A stretch of DNA of 64,000 bases from Cenococcum geophilum 1.58 (GCA_001692895.1 KV748182.1:2980341-3044340); one strand, 5' to 3'. Positions 48,951-61,590 are shown, counted from the first letter of the stretch. Notes: generated by a model not told the origin, from the letters alone. A program made the numbers and translations.

Positions 48951-50151
48951 GGAAGAATTAGAAATCACTTTTTTGAACAACGGGACCAGATTATACACAA
49001 CTACTACCATATAAGAAGCAACTTTTTTAACACTAAAGCTTTACTACATTCTATTCCTACGCATTATTACGGCCGGCGATTATATTAATTATTCTAATCA
49101 CAAGGGTTAATTATGATTACGATTAGTTAGATTATATAACAATTATAACTTATGTAACTAATAGAATAGTTATGTGCATCTCTGCCTAAATCCACCGACA
49201 CCGAGGCAGAAACAAATCCAATGTTAAACGAACAATAATGAAGAAGCGCAACAAATATGCCAGGTTGAGGCACTTATGCGTAGGGTTACGGCTTGGAGGA
49301 GTGAGATGTTGAGATATATAAAACCAAGGGAGTTGAATAGAGTAAAGCTAGTTTTACGGCCTAGAGTCAGCTATATGGATGAGCCAAGAAACAGGCTTAT
49401 GCCATTGAAGATCGACGGTTATTGAACAATGGTTAAATCTGTGGCGAAACTTATACAAACCCTCCCCTTGGGCTGATGAGATGCTGGCTTAAATAATACA
49501 TAAAGCATGCACAATCGCACGGCAACTGCAGGCACAGGCAGCAGAGGCGGGATGAAGTCAAAGCCATTACTTCCTATCCTATGAGTCTACGCTTGACCCA
49601 TTGGTAGTATTGACCCTTCGTCCTCCCACCGTACGATGAATACAATGAACGGTATCCTTTCCCGGATGTGTGGACCTAGTTGGTGTACGGAAAGATTCAA
49701 CTGTTTTAAGCGTTTAGCTTTCAGATATAAAGAAGGCATCAAATTCTAGTGGGACATGTTCAGTTCAGGCTTGGGAAGATCTTGAGTTGTTCCTCACTGA
49801 AGATTGTGTCTGGAGGCATAAAACTATGAGAAGACGGGTGGAGGTGATAGCATGAAGTGAGCCACGACAATCTATGCTGTATTTCGTACGCCAGGCTCTA
49901 TAGTATGCGAGATGTTTAAGGCAGCCATAATTAATGGGCGAATGAAAACTGGTAACACATGACGGGTCGTAACATACGTGAGATAACAGAAGTGTTGTAC
50001 GGTATTCACTTCCGTAGATTTTTTGATGGCTAAGCTCGATCGATATACTACTTAAGTCTGAATTCTAAGGGGAATCGTGGCTTGTGGAGTAACCATACCG
50101 AAATTAAGGATTGAAGATGAAAAAGTGTGAGAAATGAGGAAGGGACAAGTT
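48951..50151. other. Intergenic stretch downstream of BUD22
   Basis: The composition is ordinary, apart from an AT-rich palindromic patch near 49,075-49,145. No gene is supported. The last 100-150 bases would be the BUD22 3' untranslated region. Confidence 0.45.
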
Positions 50152-51560
50152 TCAGTCAAAAACGGTTTTCTTTCCCTGGAAACTTGCGTTCTGCTTCTTC
50201 TCTTTGGCCAACTTGGCGGCCTGCCAGGATGGATGCAACGAACCCACGTCGTCTCTCGGCCTAGAACGTCGTGGGTTGACTTCAACTTTGTTCGCATCAG
50301 ATGCAACGCTTCTCTGCGTCGAGTCACGTCGGAGTAACATGTTCCCTCGCTTCGAAGCTCGTTTTCGGTATCTCCCATCATCTGATTGCGCGCCCCTCTG
50401 AAGATCCCATCCCTGGTTCCTGTCGTTATTCTTCTGTTTTTGTAAATGTTTAGCACTTGCACCATACTTCTTCTCCCAGAGTTGTTGTCGCGCCCGCTGC
50501 CCCCGCCTGTTCTTTTTCGGTGCTATTTCTACGTCATCTTCCGGTGCTGACTCTGAGCCGGACCAATAGCCGCCCATTGTTAGAGAAGGAAGAAAGGTTG
50601 ATTTAAAGGGAAGACAAGAGGACCGCTCTAGGGTTTTGGCCCTACCTGGTGGTTCTGGAGTCTGTGAGGTCGCTGTTGACGGAGATAGAGAGAGATCACT
50701 CGACGGATTGAATTGATTTCGATATTTGTCTTCAGCATCAATTGAGTCAGACCTTGCAGTCCTTACTTCTAAGCTGTTATCTTCAGAGTCACTGTCTGAT
50801 GAGCTAGCTATCCGAGCACCGTATTCAGCAAAATCGTCGCTTTCGTGTTCGTTAAAGCTAGCCATAGCATGTTGAACAGAGGCCCGTCTCGCAGAAAAAT
50901 CGGTCATGGGGAGTTGGTGGGTGGATTCGCATTCTTCGAGAGTGTGAGCCTTCGCATGTAATTCTTGTGGGGCCCTCTTGTCACTGTTTCTGACTTTAGC
51001 TGTCCTCGAGTCCGGATATTCTACTCCAAGTATAGTCCGTATATCAGAGATAACATTGACAAGGACTTTTCGGACGGGATTTGCTTTGTATAAGCGAGCA
51101 GTGACATTGAGAAATGTATGGTTTGTGGTTGGCTGGGCGGATTTTATAACAGAGGCCGGGAAAGAGGCTGAGGTGGTAATCGCTTTGATTTTGAGTAGAG
51201 TCTTGCAAAGGTGGTTCTCGGCGACAGCTGTGGTGTCAAGGTTCTATCGAATGGATAAATGTTAGCTAAAGGTGCCTCGGGAGATGTGTCTTGGCTGCTA
51301 CGAACTTTGAGGACTTGGTACTCGGTATCTAGCCGTGCTAGAGTGGTAGTGTCATTATTCTGTCTCGCAGTTTTCCGCCGTCTGCTGTATTTCTGCCGTT
51401 CAAAACCTGCCGCAAGCTTCAAGGCGCGACGTAGAAGTTTCTTGCCATGCTCAATTCTTTCCTCACAGAGGATCCTCTGCTTTGCGAGAGCTGGGCTGAA
51501 GGACTTATCTTGATCACCAAAATCATGATCAAGAAACTCTGAAAGTTTTCGCTTCGGCAT
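50152..51560 (-). CDS. BUD22: BUD22 family ribosome-biogenesis protein
   Basis: Nucleolar protein needed for 18S rRNA maturation and 40S subunit production in yeast; relative of human SRFBP1. Exons are 51,306-51,560 and 50,152-51,243, joined across a 62-nt intron (GTTCGT donor, GCTAAC branch site, GATAG acceptor), giving 448 residues. The N-terminus MPKRKLSEFLDHDFGDQD is followed by a basic helical stretch (GKKLLRRALKLAAGFERQK). After the intron come HLCKTLLKIKAI and ARLYKANPVRKVL. The middle is acidic and Ser-rich (around residue 250), and the end LHPSWQAAKLAKEKK...FQGKKTVFD is the conserved BUD22 C-terminal box. Skipping the intron restores one continuous frame. The upstream region is cut by a Mutator-like element 83 bases before the start codon. 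Confidence 0.9.
51244..51305 (-). other. Intron of BUD22
   Basis: This 62-nt intron falls between Lys85 and Asn86 in phase 0. Reading through it gives a stop within about 50 codons and loses the C-terminal box. Confidence 0.85.
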
Positions 51561-51651
51561 GTCCGTTAAACAGTGTGGTGAATGAGTGGCTGGGTAGAGA
51601 AAGCCTTGACAACCTAAATAAAGTTCAACCTGCGGTCATCTGCAAAAGATC

Positions 51652-51777
51652 GGGATTGTCTAAAGTGCAGAGCTTGGCAATGCACGCGCGGGCCAGCGCG
51701 GGCCAGCGTCGGTGCCGCCGAAACGCCGTTCCCCGGTGTTTACATACAAATTTACTATGTACGCAACGGGGAACACG
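51652..51777 (+). repeat. Left TIR of the MULE
   Basis: The 126-bp inverted partner of 60,682-60,807. It contains CGCGGGCCAGCGCGGGCCAG, a short internal duplication. Only a G/A difference and the end positions vary between the arms. Confidence 0.9.
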
Positions 51778-51899
51778 TCCCCCTCACCATCTCCCCACGT
51801 ACACGAAAATATGAGGTTTTTTAAATGTATGAGAAGTTAAATGTATATACATTTTATAGTGTTTTAGAGGTTCCCTACGTTTACTTACTTATCTATTAA

Positions 51900-54020
51900 T
51901 ATAGGAAGACTAGTTTCCTTAATAAACTCCTTAATTCCCTAATGCCATACCTTACTAGAGGCTTAATTAAGCTTTAATAGCTACTAATCTATTAACTTCT
52001 CCCGCATCTAAGGTTCTAAAGCGGTAGCTTTCTCCTTAATTTAATAGAAGCGATCCTTAATATTATTAAGGGCCTCCCTTATTGCGAGCCTTGTACGCTA
52101 AGGAGCAAAAGGATTATTATTAATATCCTTTATAATATACTCTTTATTCTCACCTTAATAGGTTTTAAAGCCATAGTCCTCTTATATACACTTATATTGT
52201 TTAAAGTCTTCTTAGCAGAGGCAGCTAAATATTTTGTCGTTGCTCTAGATATAGCGGTAGGGGAGTTAATAGGTTTAATAGAAGGTATAGGAGCAGCTAA
52301 CCTTATCTAGGAGCTCTCTACCGTTATTATTATCGCACTCTACGTCCTTCTTTTCTGCAATTTTAAGCTTATCTATAATTAATAACTGCACTGGATAAGG
52401 AAGGCTTTCTATCTAAGGGTGCTTAAGCACTATAGGGTGTCTTTTAGTTTAAAAGTTAAGCTCTATAGCACGGGCGCGTATATTATAGTCCTTCGTAGTA
52501 ACTATAACGTGCTTAGCGCAGCTAGTAAGGGAGATTTTATAAAGCTTTCCCTTACTAAACAAGTATTTAAGGACTTTATGCTAAGACTCCACCGCATTTA
52601 TTATTTTAATTTAAAGCAGCATTATTAAATATTTATGTTTATACTAGGCCTAGAGAGGTATCTTCTTAATTAACTCCTTCTAAATATATTTAAAGCCTTT
52701 TTTATAGTCTAGTATAGGTAGAGCTTTAATAGCTATGCGTAGGGAGTCCATATAACCCCTTTTAGTTTACCTATATTTAAGCGCCGCAAGGTAGTATTGT
52801 AGCGTTGCCTTATATTAGTCGCCACTAAACTTCTATTTAAGGGTTTTACCGAAGTGCCTTTAGCAGAGAAGGTATTAAACTACTTTAGTTAATATAGGAG
52901 GGCCCAGAAAAGCCTCTTAAATAGCCTTTTATTTAGTAGTAGAATTATTAGTAATAAAGTATCTAGGGTTTTACCCCCCTTAACCCCTGCACCTATGCCT
53001 AATTAGCCTAAATCTCCTTAGAAATATAAGAAAAAAATAGGGAAAATAGGGGCTAAAATATTAGTAGAGGTATTAGGGGGGGGGAGTAATTAAGCCTTAT
53101 ATATATAACTTACCACCTAATTATCTTATTTAAATAGGCTAATATTATACTAGCGTCTTAGTGGCTTAATAGGAAATATATATAGGGCTAATATTTACTA
53201 TAAGAGTTGCGGACTATAAGGGTAAAGAGGAACTAATTAACTAAATTAGTGTTATAAGTAGCATCTATTATTATAAGCTAAGCACTATAGTAGGTAGGAG
53301 TTTTAAGCTAGAAGGTATCTGCCTATATAGTTACCTTACTTATAACACTATTTAGGCAAAAATAGCTAACGTTTAAATAATTATAGCCCTTTAATTAATT
53401 GGCAAAATTAGTATAAATTTTTTAAAGTTGCTTGGAGTTACCAGAAATAGCCTATTTAGGAAAGTTATATAGCAACCTACTACCCTTAAGATACTCCGCT
53501 AGCTCTAACCACTACTTATTAGCCTCTAAACCCGCTCTAAAATACACAGAATTAGGATTCTTTGCTTTTTACTCTATACTAGCGTTAATTATATCTTTTA
53601 ACTAAAAGAAAGTACCCCTAGCAGCCTTAAATTCGGCGTACGCTATAGGGTTATTATTTAACCTAATTGCGTCCTTAATATCCTTTAGTCTATATCTTTT
53701 CTATATTTTATTACCGGCCAACTCCTTTAGCTTCTTATTACGCTTAAATTTATTAGCCTCTTTTATTATTTCTATATATTTAATATAGTCCCTATAAGGG
53801 ACAATTTTAATATAGTTAGGTATTGCGCAATTAGGTTAGTAGAGCTTAATAACTTAAATCCTTTTACTATACTCCTTTATAATAGTAATAGACCTATTTT
53901 AAATATTATTTCCTTTACTTTTAGCCTATAGGCACTAATATTAATAGTAGTAAAGGTCCTTACGCGATAAAGTCTCCTTATTAAAGTCGCCTTTCTCTTA
54001 ACGCGACTAGAAGTTTATAA
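51900..54020 (-). pseudogene. MULE transposase-like gene, RIP-mutated
   Basis: Minus-strand frames from about 53,780 read EANKFKRNKKLKELAGNK, DIKDAIRLNNNPIAYAEFK and NPNSVYFRAGLEANK. Near 53,270-53,220 comes IIDATYNTNLVN.FLFTLIV, followed by YFLLSH. The DATY.TN motif matches the first catalytic Asp region of MULE transposases (DGTYKTN type). Another frame at about 52,400-51,900 (DINNNPFAPQRTRLAIREAL) may be a second open frame or its continuation. Stops at Gln/Trp positions are frequent. Assignment as transposase rests on this motif and the Mutator-type ends. Confidence 0.5.
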
Positions 54021-54026
54021 TATACG

Positions 54027-54218
54027 TGTTACAGAACCCCACCGCAGGGGCCTCCATAGGAGAGCCCCGTGCTCTCGCGTATACCTCGCGTACAGCTTAT
54101 GTCAGCTACGCGTAGGTATATCACCTCCTTACGCCCTTGACCCTTACGATTGATCGCGCAACGTCTTGTAGACTCCTTAAATACATACGTCTTATAGCCA
54201 CTGCCCCGTCCCGTGACA
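54027..54218 (+). repeat. 5' LTR of Gypsy B
   Basis: 192 bp, matching 60,180-60,371 with few transitions. No obvious TATA box is seen. Confidence 0.92.
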
Positions 54219-54479
54219 TTACGTTGCGCCTTTTTACTACCGACACCTAGCCTATAACCAATTCTACGTCTCTATAATACTATAGGCGCTGCCAGAAGCA
54301 GCGTGCCTATAAGTTACCTTACTTTATACTTCTAAGGAACCTATAATAGTAAAATAATATTCCTTACTAGCCACTATATTAAACCGAAAGAATAATCTAA
54401 TACCTATACTTAACCTACGACGCCAATTAATCCTAGGAGAATTTAATTTATTAGCCCTAGCCTTAACCCCTAAGGAGAT

Positions 54480-57400
54480 GGACACTAATAATGTCTTATC
54501 TTTTATTAACTATATAACTACAGATAAGTAAGCGAAAGGGCTACCACCTATTAAAATTAAAATATAAGACGCTGAGACGTTTACAAAAATAGTAGTATAA
54601 GAACCTAATAAATACTACCGCCTTCTATAGAACTACTACCTAAAGCTTATATAAGCTAAGATACGTACTGCCTAAGATTATAATATTATCTAAGACCTAT
54701 AAGCTCGCGAGGCGCTCGCCGACAACACGTGTTAAGAAACTAAAAACAACCTCTGTGTGTTTAAACGCGACGTCTAACAGTTAAAGAAGGCTAAGATTGT
54801 ACTTATTGCTACGGTTACTAAAAGAGAAGGTATAATTAAAAACCTATAATTTTAGCTTAACGAGCACATTTATAATAACGCTAGATACCTCTCTACTGCA
54901 TACAACGCCACTTAAGTCTCTACGCCCCTGGCAACTTCACCTACTTAACGCTTAACGGAGAGTTAGCGCCGAGCAGCCTTACCTAACGGGAACCCCTACT
55001 AAAGCGATAATAAAAGCTATAATAACCGAACCTAAGCTACTACCGTAGGGTCTAATGCATATTACCCTAATCCCCTAGTTTTCTAGGGAGACCGTAAAGA
55101 ATACAGCCACTAGAAAATATAAATCCGTAAGAAACTAACTTAGAGCGCCTGCCTTTTTCCTACAGAAAACATTAAGATTAGCTATATTATCGGGCGAATA
55201 AAGGGTACACTATTTAACAGACTCTTCGCCTAATAGGAGACTAATAGCCCCTAAAAGTGGCAGTCCTACTAAGAAGTCCTTAATAATCTTAACCTAATAT
55301 ACCGCGACTATAACCTACTAGCCACTAACTAAGCTAAACTATGTGCCCTAAAGATGAGCCCTACTAAATTATTTAACGAGTTTTATGTTAAATTCTAGGA
55401 ATATACCGGAGCCCTTACCTAAGACGATACTAAAGACCAGGAAGATCTCCTTAAAAAAGTTACTTATCGCCTTAGTCACGCAGCCGCCAGCTATAACTAT
55501 AATAATATTTATAATATGGTAGCAGCTATATAGAAGATTAAACGACGACTAAATTAAATTGCTACTATAAACCCCTACCCGAAGACCTCCTTATAGAAGC
55601 CCTTCGGACCTACCAAACTACTAACGCCTACTACTCTAAGTAATACTACTGGTCCTAATATTAACCTTTCTATACTAACCTTTTTGTAGAAGCTACTAGA
55701 TAGAGAACGCGAGCTACTTTAGAAGCTAAAGCGTTGCTATAGATATTATTAAGAAGGCTATTACAGCTATAGCCTAAACTGCCTAATGGCTAGGTTTAGC
55801 AGCCGCCGCCTAATACCTAACCTAGTACCTTAAATACTAAATATATCGCTATGTGCTACTACTATATAAGATAAAGACGCAGTAATAGCAGTAGAGTCGG
55901 ATACGGAAACGGAAAACGCTAAGTCCTAGCCCTAAGTTGCAGGTTGGGATGCCCTAATGATAAGGGGATCTATATATCGGCCTACTTAATAAATAACTTA
56001 GTAAAGATAAATAAACGGAAATAGATAGTTTTACCTGTAATAGGAACTACTGCTAAAAAACAATATAAAAGCCGTTCTATAATTAATTGTAGAGCTACTA
56101 ATAAATTTATAGATACCTAATTTATGCGTACTTATAACCTACCTACCTTACCCCTTACTAAAGCCTACGCCCTATAACTCGCCGACGGTAGTTATACCGC
56201 ATAGAAGATTACCTATATAGTATAACTCTACCTAGATATAAATAGGCATTAGGAAGAACTCTGGGCCTATATTATACCACTTACTAACTACCCTATTATT
56301 TTTGGAATAAACTAGCTTAAATAATACAACCCCGCTATTAACTAGAAAAAGAGAGAAGCAACCTTTAACTCTAAATACTATAGAGAAACCTGCCTAGGAT
56401 ATAGCCTAGCCGCCTTTATCTACTCCCTAGGATACTAACCTAAGGAACCCCTTATTACCCTACCTATAACTAACTACCACTACGTAAATACCGCGGCCTT
56501 CTACTGTATAGTACTTAGGAAAGGCTAGACCGTTACCGTAGCCTCCTAATTACGACTATATAAGCTTAATAAAGAACAGGACTACGTCCTCTATAGTAAT
56601 AGGATAGATATAGTCGACCTCCTAGAAAATAATACCCCCGTAAAACTCTACGGACTTTTACCTTTAGACTTTAAGAAGTTTATAAAGCTTAAAAAAGGAC
56701 TTACTAATAAGGAACTCCGCAAGCTCCTTCCTAAGAGGTACTATAACTTTATTAATATATGCTTACAAAAGAGCGTAGATATACTCCCCCCATATTAACC
56801 TAATAACTATGCCATTAATATTAAATAAGAAAAAACGCTACCCTATAAGAGACCCTACCTAATATTAAAAGACGAACTTCTAGTTATTAAAAAGTATATT
56901 AACAAACACCTTAATAAAGGGTTTATTCGCCCCAGCATATCCCTAGTAGCCGCCTCTATCCTCCTTACTAAGAAGCTAGGAAAAGGTATTTAATTCTGCG
57001 TTAACTATAGAGGACTTAACGCTATTATAATTAAGAACCGATACCCCGTACCGCTTATATGTGAGACTCTTAAGCGGCTTAGCCAAGCCAAAATCTATAC
57101 CAAGCTTGATATTATTGCCGCCTTTAACTGCCTCCGAATACGAGAAGGTAATAAATAGAAAACCGTATTCGCATTGCGCTTTAGCCAATTTAAATATACT
57201 GTTATGCCCTTTAGCGTATATAACGGCCCAAGCAGCTTCTAAAGCTATATTAATAACGCCTTACGGGACTACCTTAATGACTTTTGCTCTGCGTACCTAG
57301 ATAATATACTTATTTACAGCGATAACCCTTTTAAGCATACTAAGCACGTTTAAAAGGTTTTACAGCGCCTTAGAGACGTAGGACTTTACATTAATTTAAA

Positions 57401-59860
57401 AAAGTACAAATTCTTAGTTACAGAAGTAAAATACCTTAGACTAATTGTTACTACTAAGGGTGTCTGTATAGACCCTAAGAAGGTATATATAATTACCAAA
57501 TAGCAAACCCCTAACTGCATTAAAGACGTATAAGCTTTCCTCGGTTTCGCTAACTTCTATTAAAAATTTATATATAACTTCTTGGGTATTATAGCACCAC
57601 TTATAGCAATAATGCGAATAAAGGGCCTTTCCGTAAAAGGAAGAAAAATATATTTATATTTTATCTAGACGCCTAAATATAAGAAGGCGTTCTAAGACCT
57701 TAAAGATACTTTTACCAAAGCACCTATCCTAGCTTACTTTATACTAGGATAACAACTTTATCTTAAGACTAACTCCTTAGACCACGTTAACGCAGGCGTC
57801 CTCTTCTAAATAGGCGATAACAGTCTCCTCTACCTAGTCGCATTTTATTTATCTAAGCTTATACTATAAGAATATAACTATAAGATCTATAATAAGGAAC
57901 TTCTTGTAATTATATAAGCGTTTAAGAAATTCCGACCGGAACTCTCCTTAGTAGAACCTAACTAGCCAACTAAAGTCCTTACGGATTATCGCAACCTTAA
58001 GTACTTTATAACTATAAAATAGCTAAACCGACGCCAAGCACGCTGGAACAAGTTCCTCTCTAGTTTTAACTTTAAAATCGTATATAGGCTAGGAGTATAA
58101 GGTACTAAGCCTAATAGCCTAATACGCCGCTTATAAGACCTTCCTTAGTCTAAAGATAACCCCTATAACCAGTTCCAATAATAAACGATCTTAAAAGCAC
58201 GGAATTTGGCCTTAGGTATGCTACTTACAATAGAGCCAACTATACCTTAGCTCCACACCACAGAACTAGAATTACCTCCTAAAATTAACGAGCTTATTAC
58301 TACGGTATATAACACCTCTATTAACCCATTACTATATTAACTTATTGCCGTAAAAACTGCTGGCGCCCGTATACTGCCGACTAAACTCTAAAGCTTAGGC
58401 TAGATTAATATAGTAGCTTTAGAAGTAAAAGAGAATAGGCTCTATTATAGAGGCCGTCTATTTATCCCTAACTTAGAAAATCTATAATAGCAACTAATCT
58501 AAATGGCCTACGACCTCTAATTAAGCGGCTACTTAGGTAGAGAAGGAACCTATAAGCTTTTTAGCCGATACTACTTCTAGCCTAAAATGATAGACTTAGT
58601 TAAACGCTTTATAGGCGCCTACTATAGTTATAAGCGCGTTAAGGCCTTTAATACAAAGTACTAAGGACTACTGTACCCTCTACTAGTACCTATATAACAA
58701 TAGGCAAATATCGCTATAGATTTCGTTATTAACCTACCACCCTATAAGCGATATAGCCGTACCTATAAGAACATCCTTATGATAATATACCAACTTATAA
58801 AAGAGCGCCACTACGTCCCAACCGAAGGCGTAGCCGTTAGCGACGTTACTAACGCCTTCCTCTACGAAATCTACCGATTACATGGGTTACCTAACTCGAT
58901 TATATCCGACTGAGGCATATAGTTCGGCTCTAATATATGGAGATGAATCTGCTAACGCCTTAGCATCTCCGTTAAGATGTCTATATCCTTCTATTATGAA
59001 ACTGCTAGGCAACTAGAAAACACTAATGCTAGCATAAAAGCGTACCTACGACAGGTAGTCGCCTATAGTTAAGATAACTAGGTAGATTACCTCCTACTAG
59101 GTGAATTCGCAGCAAATAACCACGTCTTAACTACTACAGGACTTACCCTGTTCTTCGCAAACAAGGAATATTACCCCCAATCCAGCATAGAACCACCAGA
59201 ACCTATTAATAAGAAACTGCTATATAGAAAACGCCTTAAGATACTACTTGCCAACCAGTATACAGACTGCATGAAAAATCTACTTAACTACTATAAGGAA
59301 GAAATGGCCTAGGCTTAAGCAAAGTAGGCCTACTTCGCCGACCGTTATAGAACGCCACCACCGGAGATGCGTATTAGCAACTGGGTATAGCTAAATGCAC
59401 GTAATATCTCTATATAGAGGCCTATAAAGTTACTTAATTATAAGAACCTCGGCCCCTACTTAATTAAATAAGTCATTAATAGGGGAGCCGTATATAAGCT
59501 AGAGCTCCCGCCTACCCTAACCACCCGCGGGATATAGCCTATATTTTACCTATAGCTACTATACCTTCACCAGCCTAACCCTTTACTGGGGCAGATACAG
59601 CCTAAACCCCTACTAGTACTAATCTAAGACGAGAATGAAGACGAGAACCATAAGGAGTAGACCGTTAAACAAATTATTAACTCTAAATACTTTAGCAAAG
59701 GTAGAGGACGATAGCTCTACTATAGAGCTATATATATAGGATTTAATATAGACTAGCCAAAATAGCAACTATAGGAAGACTTTAAAAATGCAAAGGATCT
59801 AATTAGCGACTTTTACTACGCGAACCTACAGAAACCGGGCCTAAGCAGAGATTTTATACC
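54480..59860 (+). pseudogene. Gypsy B gag-pol, RIP-mutated
   Basis: Gag-like frames run about 54,480-55,900. A protease remnant (INCRATNKFIDT near 56,085, from a DSGAT box) has lost its Asp. The reverse transcriptase (about 56,860-57,420) keeps GFIRPSISPVAA-like spacing, [13 protein letters not shown] [11 protein letters not shown] and the box [11 protein letters not shown] near 57,290, where YLDD is usual. RNase H follows (SLDHVNAGVLF near 57,776). Integrase includes AIDFVINLPPYKRYS near 58,715 and a SD dipeptide near 58,905. A chromodomain-like YYRAIYIGFNID lies near 59,720. Stops are numerous. Confidence 0.82.
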
Positions 59861-60179
59861 TAATCCTCTATAGGAGCCCTTATAGAGTTAAACCGTTATA
59901 CATTACTACGTAGGGGCAAATTGCCGTTAGATTGCCGTTAGATTGCGGTAAAGTGCAATTATATAACCAGAATATCGTTAAGATATCCAGGAACTTCAAC
60001 CGGCGGTTAAAGTTATCTAATTAGTCGGATTCTTAGATGCCAAGCCTTATCACATAACGTTGTTTCAAGCCTTTAGTAATACCCCCCTTTTCTTCTTTTC
60101 TATACCCTAAGTGTCCCTTCTATATATACATAGTAACCACAGCGTCGCCAGAGCTCCGCCTCTATAGGAGGGGGGGTAG

Positions 60180-60371
60180 TGTCACGGAACCCCACCGCAG
60201 GGGCCTCCATAGGAGAGCCCCGTGCTCTCGCGTACACCTCGCGTACAGCTTATATCAGCTACGCGTAGGTATATCACCTCCTTACGCCCTCGACCCTTAC
60301 GATCGATCGCGCAACGTCTTGTAGACTCCTCGAATACATACGTCTTGTAGCCACTGCCCCGTCCCGTGACA
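60180..60371 (+). repeat. 3' LTR of Gypsy B
   Basis: The 192-bp partner of 54,027-54,218, preceded by a GAGGGGGGGGTAG tract and followed by ATACG and the rest of the MULE interior. Confidence 0.92.
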
Positions 60372-60681
60372 ATACGGCTAGCAATCCTTAAAGTTCTCCC
60401 ATAATATTTTAATCTCCTCTTTTATTACCTAAAGGGTCTAGCGCTATTTCTTAATATTAGGGGGGTTATAGAGGAGCAGGTAGGCGGTAGTTAAGGCAGA
60501 AAGGTTAGTAAAAAGATTAGTAGGAAGTTTTCTTAGCTTACGTATGCGGACGGGAGGTATATTAATTAAGCTAAAAATACTAAGATTTTAATTAGTATAG
60601 ACGTTTAGCAGAGAACATTGGCTTTAAAAGTAATGGCAACGATGAGGTATGCATGGAGGCGGCGGAGGATGGTAAGGAAGG

Positions 60682-60807
60682 CGTGTTCCCCGTCGCGTAC
60701 ATAGTAAATTTGTATGTAAACACCGGGGAACGGCGTTTCGGCGGCACCGACGCTGGCCCGCGCTGGCCCGCGCGTGCATTGCCAAGCTCTGCACTTTAGA
60801 CAATCCC
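60682..60807 (-). repeat. Right TIR of the MULE
   Basis: The 126-bp inverted copy of 51,652-51,777, followed by the CAAAAGATC duplication. Confidence 0.9.
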
Positions 60808-60891
60808 CAAAAGATCGTTTACTCGCTTAAGTCCGCATCGCACCCCACCAAAATTTGTATGAGGTCTCTAGATAGATCAATCAACGCTCGG

Positions 60892-61590
60892 GCCGGACGA
60901 ATGGACTCGCACCTTCTCGTGGTGTCCGGTGTCTAGTATCTTTACCTGTCGGAGTGGTGAACCGACTTGTATTGAGAAGCTAAGACGAGTTCGAGTGGAC
61001 GACGACACGAGCGGCCACGCACAATAGGGGGAGAGAGAGGAAGGCAGTCTCTCATCCACCGATCGTATCGAATCCGACGCGTACACAGGGTCTATACGAA
61101 CACGACTCGACCTCGATCCGAATACCTCGAACCTCAACGCTCAAGACTACAGCCGTCAACGACTTAGAGGAACGGCCGTTGCACTACGACTGCTAGCCTA
61201 CGACAAAGAAAAACCACGTTTTGGTGTTAAACACCGTGGTTTTAGCGGCGCTGAGCTGCTTACCCACAGCCCCTGCCTCTATTAGATTCGCCATCCTTTT
61301 GATACAAATACACGCCACAGTACGTAAGAGGTGGAGGCCTCGACATTACTACTTAGGGGATATTTAATTGGGGTGGAGTTGGTATACAGTGCGTGTGGCT
61401 TTGGATACACTATACGGCAGAAGTCCCCTTAGGGGGGTGGAATATAATAGAGAGAGCGATGGTTTCCTTTGTTTGGTTGAGTTGTTGTTTGTAGGCAAGC
61501 TCTCTATATAATTCTACCATAATAGAAGACCCGGCATCGCGCCCTTAGGGCAGCTAAAACGGTGTATGATTTAAAAAAAAAAAAAAAAAT
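60892..61590 (+). mobile_element. Poly(A)-tailed retroposon of unknown family
   Basis: An A-rich tail (17 consecutive A, about 61,573-61,589) is followed by TCAACGCTCGG, and the same 11 bases lie at 60,881-60,891. A target duplication plus a 3' A-tail is the signature of LINE-driven insertion. The roughly 0.7-kb body has ordinary composition and no RIP. It contains a hairpin (AAAACCACG...CGTGGTTTT near 61,208-61,243) and an inverted pair (GGAATATAATAGAGAGAGC near 61,440 and GCTCTCTATATAATTCTACC near 61,499). No clear protein domain is visible, so it may be a SINE or a 5'-truncated LINE. Confidence 0.6.

Larger units (their letters stand above)
54027..60371 (+). mobile_element. Complete Gypsy LTR retrotransposon B, nested in the MULE
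   Basis: LTRs of 192 bp (54,027-54,218 and 60,180-60,371) start TGT(T/C)AC(A/G)GAACCCC and end CGTCCCGTGACA. They are flanked by ATACG on both sides (54,022-54,026 and 60,372-60,376). A G-rich purine tract precedes the 3' LTR. Domain order is Gag, protease, reverse transcriptase, RNase H, integrase, chromodomain-like tail. The interior is RIP-mutated while the LTRs are notably GC-rich. It is unrelated in LTR sequence to Gypsy A. Confidence 0.93.
51652..60807. mobile_element. Mutator-like element (MULE) carrying a nested Gypsy
   Basis: The ends are 126-bp inverted repeats (51,652-51,777 and 60,682-60,807), beginning GGGATTGTCTAAAGTGCAG. They are flanked by the 9-base duplication CAAAAGATC (51,643-51,651 and 60,808-60,816). 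Long TIRs with 9-base duplications define Mutator elements. Without the Gypsy and its duplicated 5 bases the element is about 2.8 kb. The interior is heavily RIP-mutated but the TIRs are GC-rich and almost identical. It separates BUD22 from its original upstream DNA. Confidence 0.85.

Noticed and set aside
50052..51513. Plus-strand and alternative minus-strand open frames over BUD22
   Set aside because: They overlap the spliced BUD22 exons and show no motifs of their own.
51900..54020. A DUF3435 tyrosine recombinase (Starship captain) in the MULE interior
   Set aside because: I found no recombinase motifs. The DATY.TN box, long TIRs and 9-base duplication fit a Mutator element instead.
60877..61137. 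Minus-strand 86-codon frame over the retroposon
   Set aside because: It crosses the target duplication and reflects CG-rich composition; no motif is seen.
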